Shown in pieces: positions 42,300 through 51,734 of a DNA stretch of 64,000 nt. The notes below the pieces were generated by a model that saw only the letters and a program-made list of their open reading frames with translations, did no database searches and was not told the origin of the DNA. The position numbers and the translations under genes were made by a program. This DNA comes from Pseudidiomarina indica. GTDB taxonomy: Bacteria > Pseudomonadota > Gammaproteobacteria > Enterobacterales > Alteromonadaceae. Position 1 is the stretch's first letter, and each line of letters starts with the position of its first letter. Location of the stretch: assembly GCF_900104245.1 (NCBI RefSeq), contig NZ_FMXN01000009.1, positions 29,299 to 93,298 of the forward strand, written 5' to 3'.

Positions 42300-42394
42300 T
42301 CGAATCATTCGCATTTCCTCGATGAATCTCCTAGATTAAACGAGAACGTGCAACGTACAATGGGCTCAATTTTCATTTCATCGACGAGGGTCTC

Positions 42395-43024
42395 ATGCCA
42401 TTACATGTTGTTCAACACCCCTTTGTCCAGCATAAACTCGGGCTAATGCGCGAAGCGGCTATTTCGACAAAATCATTTCGTGAATTAACCAATGAGATGG
42501 GGACTTTTCTGACCTATGAAGCCACCAAAGACTTCCCATTAGAAACTCACACCATGGCAAACTGGAGTGGCTATTTAATTGAAACAAAAAGGATTAAAGG
42601 AAAGAAAGTCACCTTGGTTCCGATTCTACGAGCTGGGTTAGGCATGCTCTCAGGCGTGTCCGAGATGATTCCGAATGCGAAAATTAGCATGGTCGGGCTG
42701 TATCGAGATGAAACCACGTTACAGCCCGTCACTTATTTTGAACGACTGGTTCATGATATTGAGCAGCGAACGGCATTGGTGCTTGACCCCATGCTTGCCA
42801 CCGGCGGCTCGGTGATTGCCACCATTGAGTTGCTCAAACGTCACCGCTGCCCGGATATTCGTATTTTATCGATCGTTGCTGCGCCTGAGGGCATCGACAA
42901 TGTTTTTGATGCCCATCCCGACGTTAATATTTATGTCGCTGCAGTGGATTCGCATTTAGACGAACATGGCTATATTGTGCCCGGCTTAGGCGATGCGGGC
43001 GACAAGATTTTTGGCACCCGCTAA
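42395..43024 (+). CDS. upp: Uracil phosphoribosyltransferase Upp
   Basis: Makes UMP from uracil and PRPP (pyrimidine salvage). The 209 residues match E. coli Upp length, with [31 protein letters not shown], the PRPP loop [15 protein letters not shown] and C-terminal [20 protein letters not shown] precedes the ATG. Single gene, divergent from the cytochrome gene; no uracil permease adjoins it here. Confidence 0.97.
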   Translation: MPLHVVQHPFVQHKLGLMREAAISTKSFRELTNEMGTFLTYEATKDFPLETHTMANWSGYLIETKRIKGKKVTLVPILRAGLGMLSGVSEMIPNAKISMVGLYRDETTLQPVTYFERLVHDIEQRTALVLDPMLATGGSVIATIELLKRHRCPDIRILSIVAAPEGIDNVFDAHPDVNIYVAAVDSHLDEHGYIVPGLGDAGDKIFGTR

Positions 43025-43035
43025 CCTGCTTCAGC

Positions 43036-44277
43036 TCAATTTGATTGGGGTAACAATGGCGCCAGTACTGCGCCATCCCCATCAATGTCACTCATTAACT
43101 CAAGCCCCAATAACTCTGCTACGAATGGGTAAATATGGATATTGCTAAAGCGCGCTAAGCGGACCTCCGTGCGAATACCGTCCCCTGCGGCAATAAAAAT
43201 GCCGTCCATTTCACGACTTGAATGATAGCCATGGGTGCCGCCATCACGGCGTTTCTCTGGAGGCAGTTGGGTGAAGGTAACCGGTGCTTGAGTTCCCAGA
43301 ACAATCGCCGCTTGGCGCGGACCTGGCGTGACGCCAAGCTGCGCCAGTTGGGCTGGCGACTCAATGTAATAGCGCTGCTGAGCTTGTTGCTGTAATCGCT
43401 CGCGCAAGGCCTGCACTTGGGCTTCGGTGGTTTCTGGTTTGGTATAAATCAATAAGCGAGTTTGCGCGTTGATCACCTCAAACTGCTCCGCTGGAATGGT
43501 TAGTTCCTGCACATCAATCATGGCGTCGGCAGTAATGGTTGACATGCCATGGTCGGAAACCAGGAGTAAGGTTACAGGTACCTCAACCTCATGCTGAATG
43601 GCATGCCACAGCTGACCAATCAACTCATCCACATGAGTAATGGCCTTGTTAACTTGCACCGATTCAGGGCCAAACCGGTGTCCCATGGTATCGACCACTG
43701 AAAAATAGCCGATCACTAAACGCGGCCGCACCGCCTCTGGCAATTTCAACCAGTCGATCATTTGCTGCACCCGCTGACGATTCGGTGCTGGTGTGCTGTA
43801 GTTGTAATAATAGGTTGGAGTTCGGCCATTAATGCGAGCTTCGGACTCAGGCCAGAAGAACGTTGCCGCTCGTACGCCTTGAAACTCCGCAAGGTTCCAC
43901 AACGGCACTGTGGTCAACCAAGTGCTGTCTTTCACGCCATCCCCCATGCGGTAATGCTGCTGGCGTTCAGTATCATAGAAGTGGTTATCCACAATCCCAT
44001 GTTTGGCAGGGTATTGACCGGTGACTATCGACAGGTGATTCGGAAACGTCTTGGCGGGATAAACTGGCATGAGCCCATCTGCGCGCACCCCTTGGGCGGC
44101 AATTGCAGCAATATTTGGGGCGTCATGTAATTCCAGATAGTCATGCCGAAACCCATCAATAGAAATTAACACGACCGTATTTTCTTGCGCTTCGTGCGCC
44201 ACACTGACACTGGCTGTCCACAAGCTTCCGCCAAGCATTGTAGCAAGCAGTGTGACCCATACAGTGAATCGCTTCAT
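43036..44277 (-). CDS. Secreted alkaline-phosphatase-fold phosphodiesterase (ENPP-like)
   Basis: A 413-residue exported metallo-phosphodiesterase of the nucleotide pyrophosphatase/phosphodiesterase type. Signal peptide (residues 1-27, ending SVAHA-like), VLISIDGFRHDYL with the first metal Asp, nucleophile Thr in PAKTFPNHLSIVTGQYP, VVDTMGHRFGP, LLVSDHGM and GTHGYH supplying further zinc ligands. Start ATG 44275-44277. It probably hydrolyses extracellular nucleotides; next to upp, which would use the salvaged uracil, though they are convergent. Confidence 0.9.
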   Translation of the reverse strand: MKRFTVWVTLLATMLGGSLWTASVSVAHEAQENTVVLISIDGFRHDYLELHDAPNIAAIAAQGVRADGLMPVYPAKTFPNHLSIVTGQYPAKHGIVDNHFYDTERQQHYRMGDGVKDSTWLTTVPLWNLAEFQGVRAATFFWPESEARINGRTPTYYYNYSTPAPNRQRVQQMIDWLKLPEAVRPRLVIGYFSVVDTMGHRFGPESVQVNKAITHVDELIGQLWHAIQHEVEVPVTLLLVSDHGMSTITADAMIDVQELTIPAEQFEVINAQTRLLIYTKPETTEAQVQALRERLQQQAQQRYYIESPAQLAQLGVTPGPRQAAIVLGTQAPVTFTQLPPEKRRDGGTHGYHSSREMDGIFIAAGDGIRTEVRLARFSNIHIYPFVAELLGLELMSDIDGDGAVLAPLLPQSN

Positions 44278-44372
44278 GGCATCCTCTCGATAACGTTCTA
44301 ATAGACCCAAAAACAAGAGCTTACCACGGCTTAATGACAATTTGGTGATGACCGCTAAGGCGTTGAAATGAA

Positions 44373-44394
44373 TGCGCTCCCCGCAGGGAGCGCA
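44373..44394 (-). terminator. Terminator after the DUF885 gene
   Basis: TGCGCTCCC and GGGAGCGCA form a perfect 9-base stem with a 4-base loop, just 7 bases past the stop of the DUF885 gene. On the minus strand it is followed by TTCATTTC, a modest T-tract. Confidence 0.75.
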
Positions 44395-44400
44395 ACTGGT

Positions 44401-46260
44401 TTATTGGGCCAGTGTTGTCTGAATATATTCGTCGACAAATTGTTCGAGAATATTTAACGGCACTGGACCATTTGCTAACACCACATCATGGAACTGGCGA
44501 ATATCAAATTGATCGCCCAGCTCCTGCTTGGCTTTTTCGCGCAACTCTAAGATTTTGAGCATGCCAATTTTATACGCGGTTGCTTGGCTAGGCATCACAA
44601 TATGACGCTCCACCATTTTACGCGCATCCGCTTCAGCGTTCGGTGTATTCTGCACATAGAAGTCGATACTTTCTTCACGCGTCCATTGCTTCGCGTGAAT
44701 ACCAGTATCCACCACTAACCGTACTGCTCGCCAAAGCTCCATCGCAAGGCGACCAAAGTCAGAATAGGGGTCTTGGTAAAACCCAATTTCTTTGGGCAAT
44801 AACTCAGTATACAGCCCCCAACCTTCGGTATAGGCGGTATAACGGCCGAACTTACGGAAGGATGGAATGCCTTCCAGCTCTTGTTGAATGGCTAACTGCA
44901 TGTGGTGCCCTGGAATTCCTTCATGATACGCCAAGGCTTCCATCTGGTAGCTTGGCATGGACGCCATGTCATACAAGTTCGCGTAGTACACACCTGGGCG
45001 GCTGCCATCCATCGAAGGTGGCTGATAGAAAGCTTTCCCCGCAGATTTTTCACGGAATGGCTCCACCGCTTTGACAATCATGTCTGCTTTAGGCTTGGTG
45101 ATAAATAATTCATCGAGACGCCCGCGCATCACATCAATGAATGCCGTTGCGTCAGCAATGTATTGCTCACGACCTTCAGCGGTATCAGGATAGATAAAGT
45201 CTTCGTTATCGCGCATGTGCTCGAAGAAGTCTTGCAAGGTGCCTTCAAAGCCAACCTGCTGCATAATGCCGCGCATTTCGTCATGGATACGGGCAACTTC
45301 TTGGAGGCCAATTTCATGAATTTCAGCGGCAGTTAATTCTGTCGTGGTGGTGCGTTTCAAGGCATTGTTATAAAACGCTTCGCCCGCTGGTAGTTTCCAC
45401 ACGCCATCTCGTGTATCGGCTTGTTGCTCAAGTTCTTGCACGGTAGCAATCAAACTTTCATAGGCGGGCTTCACCGCGTGCAGCAATGCTGTTTGCGCCG
45501 CGTTCAGGAGCTGATCGTGCTGCTCTTGGTCAATGTCCAAGTGACCAACTTTTTTGCTAAAGTCAGTCAATAAAACACTCGGCTCACCGTCATCAAACGG
45601 GGCTCCCGAAATAATGTTTTTACTGTCGCTGATCACGTACGGATAGACGAATTTGGGCGCCATAATGCCTTTTTCCGCACGAATCTTTAGGTTTTCAGAT
45701 AATTGTTCAAACAGGGTAGGCAAGCCGTTTAAACGAGCAATATAAGCTTCTGCATCGGCAACATCGGTAATACGATGCTGGTTAATCAGCATCGAAGCGA
45801 CACTGGAATGCATCCCAAACATCTGATTCACGGGGTAGTTGTAATGCCGCCACTGATAGTCTTCAATCTCATTTTCTAAGCGTTGCTTCATCAGCAACCA
45901 GCTCACGTAGGTTTGTCGATCTAATTTATCTGCATCGATTGCCATGACTTGCGCTAAGTTTTCTTTGGCAATGGCGAACTCTTCCGCGGCTTTTTCGTCA
46001 GAAATATCATCCCACTTATCTTGGTTATCCTTGATTCCCAAATAGGACTGATACATGGGGCTGCGCATGACGCCATCCATGAAAATCTTTTCAAAGAGTT
46101 GATTCGCTCGCTGTGACTCCGCTTGAATCTCTGCCGCTGTCACCACGGCTGTTTCAGCAGCTGTCGTTGAGACAGACCCTGTGCTTTGCGGGGCTTCCGA
46201 GCACGCAGTTGTCAGTAGCAATAACGAGACCGCTACGGCCACTGGTTTATATGCAAACAT
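44401..46260 (-). CDS. DUF885-family metallopeptidase lipoprotein
   Basis: A 619-residue predicted lipoprotein (lipobox LLLLTTAC at the N-terminus). The zinc site HEGIPGHHMQ lies near residue 430 with the downstream glutamate in YTEGWGLYTE. The DUF885 family is related to M2/M3-like thermolysin-clan peptidases and is common in marine gammaproteobacteria with lipoprotein anchors. It likely trims peptides in the periplasm or at the outer membrane. Substrate unknown. Confidence 0.9.
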   Translation of the reverse strand: MFAYKPVAVAVSLLLLTTACSEAPQSTGSVSTTAAETAVVTAAEIQAESQRANQLFEKIFMDGVMRSPMYQSYLGIKDNQDKWDDISDEKAAEEFAIAKENLAQVMAIDADKLDRQTYVSWLLMKQRLENEIEDYQWRHYNYPVNQMFGMHSSVASMLINQHRITDVADAEAYIARLNGLPTLFEQLSENLKIRAEKGIMAPKFVYPYVISDSKNIISGAPFDDGEPSVLLTDFSKKVGHLDIDQEQHDQLLNAAQTALLHAVKPAYESLIATVQELEQQADTRDGVWKLPAGEAFYNNALKRTTTTELTAAEIHEIGLQEVARIHDEMRGIMQQVGFEGTLQDFFEHMRDNEDFIYPDTAEGREQYIADATAFIDVMRGRLDELFITKPKADMIVKAVEPFREKSAGKAFYQPPSMDGSRPGVYYANLYDMASMPSYQMEALAYHEGIPGHHMQLAIQQELEGIPSFRKFGRYTAYTEGWGLYTELLPKEIGFYQDPYSDFGRLAMELWRAVRLVVDTGIHAKQWTREESIDFYVQNTPNAEADARKMVERHIVMPSQATAYKIGMLKILELREKAKQELGDQFDIRQFHDVVLANGPVPLNILEQFVDEYIQTTLAQ

Positions 46261-46297
46261 GGATTTCTCTCCTGGTGAGTTGTTCGTTTATTATTGG

Positions 46298-46420
46298 TTA
46301 TGATGAAGACACCACAATCACGGTTGACATAAAAACAACTTGCAGTGCTTCAATGACTTCTTTGGCGATTTTGCCTAAGGTTTCACCCTTGGCGATTTTA
46401 TCAATTCGCTTCTGTAACAA
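46298..46420 (-). CDS. Possible 40-residue protein upstream of the DUF885 gene
   Basis: A leftward frame from TTG 46418-46420 to TAA 46298-46300 encodes a charged amphipathic helix (LQKRIDKIAKGETLGKIAKE) followed by a hydrophobic stretch (VVFMSTVIVV). The repeated KIAK unit gives a visible direct repeat in DNA (TTGGCGATTTT twice). No ATG, weak ribosome-binding site, and no family recognised. It could be real, a remnant of a longer gene, or chance. Confidence 0.3.
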   Translation of the reverse strand: MLQKRIDKIAKGETLGKIAKEVIEALQVVFMSTVIVVSSS

Positions 46421-46515
46421 GGTACTACAATTTATCCGATTAATCCCTCACCTATTGCTAATTCAAAGCAGAAGGGATAAAACGAAGATATTATTGACCA
46501 TTAAGAGTACTTACC

Positions 46516-48615
46516 ATGTCTGCAGCTCAATCGACGCCCCATCGCTGGACTTTCACGCGACTTGGTGGCTTTAACCAAGTTGTTCTCACCAAGGCCGACG
46601 ACATTCGTCATTTAAGCCAACTTGACCCGAAATTATGGGTCGCGCTTTCTTGCCCCACCTCGGGCCTCTATTTCGACCAAGCCACCTTGAAGTATCTTGA
46701 CCGTGATGGTGATGGCCGTATTCGCTTACCTGAAGTCATTCAAGTAACGAACTGGGTGTCTCGAGTACTGCATAATCCGGGCCTGATCCTGGACCCCAAA
46801 GACACGCTGCGCTTGGACGATATCAACACTGACGATAAAGATGGCGCGGCCATTCATGCTGCAGCACAACGATTGCTAGAATTACTCGGTAAAGCCGATG
46901 CCGGTGAGATTTCTTTGGCTGATGTCACCAATCAACAAAGTACGCTTGCCAATGCGCGCTTTAACGGGGATGGCGTGATTACCCCAAACACGACGGATGA
47001 TGAGCACCTACAAAGCATTATTCGAATCATTGTCGCCAACTCCACCCCGGTGACCGATGCTTCGGGCCAGGCGGGTGTCAACCAAGCCCTGGTGAATCAG
47101 TTTTACAGTGACGTGAAAGCTCGACTTGCGTGGTTAGCGGCAGCGCAGCCAGGCTGGGTTCCTGATGGCGTGGACGGCCAACGCGCCGCCGAATCCTTGA
47201 GCGCCGTGCGAGGGAAAATTGATGACTACTTCAGTCGCTGCCGTGCCGCACAGTATGACCCAAGAGCCGCAGAACAGCTCAACCGGGCGAGTGCAGACTG
47301 GAGCTCGCTGGCCACTCAAGACATTTCCGAAGCCTGCGCAGAAATGGCAGAGTTTCCGCTCGCCATTATCAGCCCTACCACTGAGTTGCCGTTAATACGG
47401 GGGCTCAACCCAGCATGGGAAGCGCGTATCAAACGACTGCAAGAAGCGGTGATCAAGCCCGTTCTTGGTGATCTTGAAACCCTCACCTATGAGCAATGGA
47501 ACAGCCTGAAAGCACGGTTTGATGATTACCAGAATTGGCTCAAAGGCGAGGCAGGACAACTGCTCAACGCGCTGAATTCAGAAGAACTGCAAGCACTACT
47601 CGATAACGACAGCCAAGCCGCAATTTTGAGCTTGGTTAAACAGGACTTAGCGGTTCGGCCCATGGTCGACGCCATGAATAAAGTGGAAGAGTTACTGCGT
47701 TATCGCCTGTACCTGAAAACCTTGTTGAACAACTTTGTTAGTTTGCCGGACTTTTTTGATCGGGATACTCGAGCAATTTTCGAAGCCGGGGTCCTCTTTC
47801 TTGACGGCCGCGCCTGTGAGCTTACGTTGGAAGTCACTGATGCTGCTAAACATGCCACCTTCGGTGGCCTTAGCCGCTGTTACTTAGCCTACTGTACTTG
47901 TACTCGCAAAGACGGTTCCAAAAAGGAAATTGTTGCCGCCTTCACTGAAGGCCCGCACGACTTCTTGATTGTGGGCCGCAACGGTGTGTTTTTTGATCGA
48001 CACGGACAAGACTGGGATGCCACCATCACCAAAGTGGTGGAAAACCCGATCAGCGTGGGACAGGCCTTCTTCTCACCGTATAAAAAGCTGATTCGCTTTA
48101 TTGAAAAACAAGCGGAGAAAAGTGCCCAAGAAGCAGAGAGTGCCTCAGTGACCAAACTGCAGGAGCAGTCCACCAAAGCGCTCTCAACCGACGCCGAGCA
48201 AACGCCGGTGAAGCCCAAGTTTGATATTGGTGTGCTTGCCGCGTTGGGTGTTGCAGTTGGGGGTATCGCCACCGCACTCGGGCTCATGTTGCAAGCGCTA
48301 TTTGATTTAGGCTGGTTGATGCCGGTCGGGATTTTTGGCTTAGCGTTGTTAGTGAGTGCGCCATCGATGTTTATTGCTTGGTTGAAGCTCCGGCAGCGTT
48401 CTTTGGCACCCTTATTGGATGCGTCGGGTTGGGCCTTGAATACCAACATTAAGATCAACTCGTTCTTTGGTAGCCGCTTGACCAAAGTGGCCCACTTACC
48501 GAAAGGATCGAGTCGTATTATTACGCGGCATGCCACCCCTAAACGCCGTTGGCCGGCGGTATTAGGGGTGCTAATCGTTATCGCTATCGCAGCTGGAGTC
48601 TGGTATTTCTACTAG
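46516..48615 (+). CDS. Large EF-hand membrane protein, family not recognised
   Basis: A 699-residue protein. Near the N-terminus (residues about 62-73) is a canonical EF-hand loop, DRDGDGRIRLPE, with further Asp/Asn-rich stretches (NTDDKDGAA, FNGDGVITP) that are degenerate EF-like loops. A long helical middle has no signal peptide, and a beta-rich part (GRACELTLEVTDAAKHATF, RCYLAYCTC) precedes the C-terminal membrane part: two close helices (about 572-625) and a final one (about 680-697). The N-terminus is thus probably cytosolic. No enzyme motif is seen. Its stop overlaps that of the RND gene. Calcium-linked regulation is a guess. Confidence 0.8.
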   Translation: MSAAQSTPHRWTFTRLGGFNQVVLTKADDIRHLSQLDPKLWVALSCPTSGLYFDQATLKYLDRDGDGRIRLPEVIQVTNWVSRVLHNPGLILDPKDTLRLDDINTDDKDGAAIHAAAQRLLELLGKADAGEISLADVTNQQSTLANARFNGDGVITPNTTDDEHLQSIIRIIVANSTPVTDASGQAGVNQALVNQFYSDVKARLAWLAAAQPGWVPDGVDGQRAAESLSAVRGKIDDYFSRCRAAQYDPRAAEQLNRASADWSSLATQDISEACAEMAEFPLAIISPTTELPLIRGLNPAWEARIKRLQEAVIKPVLGDLETLTYEQWNSLKARFDDYQNWLKGEAGQLLNALNSEELQALLDNDSQAAILSLVKQDLAVRPMVDAMNKVEELLRYRLYLKTLLNNFVSLPDFFDRDTRAIFEAGVLFLDGRACELTLEVTDAAKHATFGGLSRCYLAYCTCTRKDGSKKEIVAAFTEGPHDFLIVGRNGVFFDRHGQDWDATITKVVENPISVGQAFFSPYKKLIRFIEKQAEKSAQEAESASVTKLQEQSTKALSTDAEQTPVKPKFDIGVLAALGVAVGGIATALGLMLQALFDLGWLMPVGIFGLALLVSAPSMFIAWLKLRQRSLAPLLDASGWALNTNIKINSFFGSRLTKVAHLPKGSSRIITRHATPKRRWPAVLGVLIVIAIAAGVWYFY

Positions 48616-51600
48616 TCATCTGCGGAGCGGTCGGGTTTAAAGCGGCGTTCAATCCACTGGTAAAATACCGGGATAAAGAAAATGGAGACGAACGTCGCTA
48701 AGAGCATGCCGCCCACCACGCCAACCCCAACGGCGTTACGCGCGGCAGCTCCTGCCCCCGCACTGTACACCAAGGGTATGGTGCCGAAAATAAAGGCCAA
48801 TGAAGTCATCAAAATGGGGCGGAACCGTTGCCGACAGGCCTCCAACACCGCCTCATAAATAGACATATTGCGTGCTCGGTTCAACACCGCAAACTCCGCG
48901 ATCAAAATCGCATTCTTTGCCGCTAAGCCAACCAACACTAACATTCCCACTTGGAAGTAAATGTTGTTTTGCATGCCGGCCAGCCAGGTTGCTAAAGCAG
49001 CACCAAAGGCCGCAAAAGGAACCGCCGTTAACACCACCAAGGGCAGGGTCCAACGCTCATACTGAGCCGCCAACAACAAGAATACGATGAGAATTCCGAA
49101 CAAGAAGGCTGATGCGCCGGTGCCCCCACTCGCTTGTTCCTGTTGCGATGCTCCCGTCCAAAAAAGCTGATAGCCAAACTGTGGAGGGAACAACTCATCA
49201 GCCACTTCTTGCATGGCGGCAATGGCTTGCCCGGTTGAGTAGCCTGGTGCTGGTTCCCCCATAATTCGTGCTGCAGGACGGTTATTGTAGCGGTGCACCG
49301 TATCGGGCCCGGTGGTACGCTCCAAGTTCACAATGGTATTGAGCGGTACCATTTTGCCATCGGCTGACCGTACAAAGGTGGTGGCCAAATCTTCAGGCCC
49401 CGCCCGATACGTCGATTCCGCGCTTAAATAAACCCGCCACGTCCGTCCAAGATAGTTGAAGTCATTCACATACGAACGTCCATAAACCCGCGTCATTGCC
49501 GCGAAAATATCGCTTATTTTAATGCCCATGGACTTCGCCCGCTCGCGGTCGACAATGGCCGTATAACGGGGCACATCAAGGTTCAGTGTGGTCCGCACGC
49601 CTTGTAACTCAGGGCGAGCGTTGGCCGCTTCGGTTAACCGTTGCACTTGTGTCATCAGGTCATCCAAATCCCCTTCAAGGGTGACCACCACATAAGCTTC
49701 AATCCCACCGGTGGTTGAAATTCCCGAAATCGGCGGTGGGTTAAAGGCGCGAATCACTGCTTCAGGGTAATTCTTGCCTAATTGATTCACTTGCTGCGCG
49801 AACGCTTGACTGTTATCCCGCTTGAGATCACGTTTATCCCAAGGTTTCAGGGTGATAAAGCTCGCACCAACGTTCGGTCGCGTATTCCCATTCACAATGT
49901 CGTAGCCAATAAAGGTTAAGGCGCTGTCGACAATGGGTTCATTCCGCAGCACTTCGTTCCAGCCAATGGAAAATTCTCGAGTCCGCTCCAGTGACGCGCC
50001 CTCAGCCAGTTGGTGAGACACCAAAATATAGCCCTGATCTTCTTCCGGCACTAAGCCTCCTGGCAGACGCGCAAACAGGGTATAGGCGAGTGCAATCACA
50101 ACGCCAAAAATCACCACTGCAAGCCCAGTACGTTTCAGCATAAAACGTACGCCAGCGGTATACCCCGCTGTCATCCGCTCAAAAAAGTCATTAAACCGTT
50201 GCAAAATGCGCGGCGGCTCTTCTGGGGTTGGTTTGAGAATTTGCGCACACAGCGCAGGCGATAAGGTCAATCCAACAATGCCCGAAATCACCACAGAAAC
50301 GGCAATGGTCAAGGCAAATTGCTGGTACATGACCCCGGCTAAACCGCCAAGGAAGGCCACCGGAATAAATACGGCTACCAGCACCAACACCATGGTAATA
50401 ATGGGACCCGAAACTTCCTTCATGGCTTGGTGCGCGGCATCTGTCGGCGAAAGCCCCTGTTCACGCATCAACCGTTCCACGTTTTCCAACACCACAATGG
50501 CATCGTCCACCACAATCCCGATGGACAGCACCACCGCCAACAAGGTGAGTAAGTTAATGCTGAAGCCAAACGCGTACATCCCAGCGAAGGCACCAATCAA
50601 AGAGACCGGAATTGCCACCAGCGGAATGAGCGTTGCGCGCCAGCGTTGTAAAAACAGATAAATGACCGCAATTACCAAGACGATGGCTTCCAGCAATGTT
50701 TGCAGCACTTGCTGGATCGAAACTTTCACGAATTCAGTGGTATCAAACGCAATGTTGTAGCCCACCCCATCCGGGAAGTTTTTACTCATTCGCTCCATCA
50801 CTTCATCAACCGCTTCGGATACCTCCAGCGCATTGGCACCGGGGCGCAGGTTGATCCCAATCGGAACCACGGTTTCGCCGTTTTGGATGGCATCAAAGTT
50901 ATAGTTAGAAGCACCTAGCTCAACACGAGCAACATCGGCTAAGCGAATGACCGAACCATCTGGATTGGCTCGTAGGATAATGTTCTCAAACTGTTCAGGT
51001 GACGAGAAACGACCTTTAGTGCCAATGGGCAAACTAATTTCTTGCGGGTTTTCAGGGTTGGGTGCGTCCCCAAAACGGCCCGCCGAGAACATATTATTCT
51101 GTTCGTTAATAGCGTCCGCCACATCACTCGGAACCAAGCCATAGTTTGCGAGCTGATCGGGTCGCAGCCAAATACGCATGGCGTAGGTTTTCGAACTAAA
51201 AAACGTTGCCGACGCCACCCCATTGATACGGCTTAATTCATCCTGCACCGTGAGCGTGGCGTAGTTATTTAAATACAAGGAATCTCGGCTGCCATCAGGC
51301 GAGGTGATTGCGACAATTTTTAAAATTGCCGAGGATTCTTTACTGATCTGCACCCCTGACCGTTGCACTTCTTCGGGCAACCGACTCAAAGCGCGCTGCA
51401 CTGCTGCATCGACATCAATGGCCGCTTGATCAATATCGGTTCCGACTTCAAACACCACGCGGATACTCACCGAGCCACTGTCGTCCGATGAGGACGTCAT
51501 GTACAACATGTTCTCGGTGCCATCAATATACAGCTCTAACGGCGCCGCAACCGCTTCTGAAGCAGCTTGTGCCGTGGCACCAGCATAGCTTGCGCTTACT

Positions 51601-51734
51601 ACCACCTGCGGTGGCACAATTTGTGGGTACTGTTGAATCGGCAGGCTACGCAGCGCCAGCAAGCCCACCAAGACAATTAAGATTGACAGTACTGCCGCCG
51701 TGACAGGGCGGCGAATAAAGACATGAGAAATCAT
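48612..51734 (-). CDS. RND multidrug efflux permease (HAE1, AcrB/MexB-like)
   Basis: A 1040-residue inner-membrane pump, normal length. It starts MISHVFIRRPVTAAVLSIL; the proton-relay Asp pair is in SIGIVVDDAIVVLENVER, preceded by the periplasmic pore domain (YPQIVPPQVVVSASYAGA), and the second half repeats the architecture (PLVYSAGAGAAARNAVG). It exports amphiphilic drugs or solvents with the upstream membrane-fusion protein and an outer-membrane channel of the TolC type, which is not in this window. Its ATG overlaps the upstream stop (ATGA). Confidence 0.96.
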   Translation of the reverse strand: MISHVFIRRPVTAAVLSILIVLVGLLALRSLPIQQYPQIVPPQVVVSASYAGATAQAASEAVAAPLELYIDGTENMLYMTSSSDDSGSVSIRVVFEVGTDIDQAAIDVDAAVQRALSRLPEEVQRSGVQISKESSAILKIVAITSPDGSRDSLYLNNYATLTVQDELSRINGVASATFFSSKTYAMRIWLRPDQLANYGLVPSDVADAINEQNNMFSAGRFGDAPNPENPQEISLPIGTKGRFSSPEQFENIILRANPDGSVIRLADVARVELGASNYNFDAIQNGETVVPIGINLRPGANALEVSEAVDEVMERMSKNFPDGVGYNIAFDTTEFVKVSIQQVLQTLLEAIVLVIAVIYLFLQRWRATLIPLVAIPVSLIGAFAGMYAFGFSINLLTLLAVVLSIGIVVDDAIVVLENVERLMREQGLSPTDAAHQAMKEVSGPIITMVLVLVAVFIPVAFLGGLAGVMYQQFALTIAVSVVISGIVGLTLSPALCAQILKPTPEEPPRILQRFNDFFERMTAGYTAGVRFMLKRTGLAVVIFGVVIALAYTLFARLPGGLVPEEDQGYILVSHQLAEGASLERTREFSIGWNEVLRNEPIVDSALTFIGYDIVNGNTRPNVGASFITLKPWDKRDLKRDNSQAFAQQVNQLGKNYPEAVIRAFNPPPISGISTTGGIEAYVVVTLEGDLDDLMTQVQRLTEAANARPELQGVRTTLNLDVPRYTAIVDRERAKSMGIKISDIFAAMTRVYGRSYVNDFNYLGRTWRVYLSAESTYRAGPEDLATTFVRSADGKMVPLNTIVNLERTTGPDTVHRYNNRPAARIMGEPAPGYSTGQAIAAMQEVADELFPPQFGYQLFWTGASQQEQASGGTGASAFLFGILIVFLLLAAQYERWTLPLVVLTAVPFAAFGAALATWLAGMQNNIYFQVGMLVLVGLAAKNAILIAEFAVLNRARNMSIYEAVLEACRQRFRPILMTSLAFIFGTIPLVYSAGAGAAARNAVGVGVVGGMLLATFVSIFFIPVFYQWIERRFKPDRSADD

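Noticed and set aside
47889..48536. 215-residue leftward frame
   Set aside because: It lies wholly inside the EF-hand gene on the other strand and has no family features.
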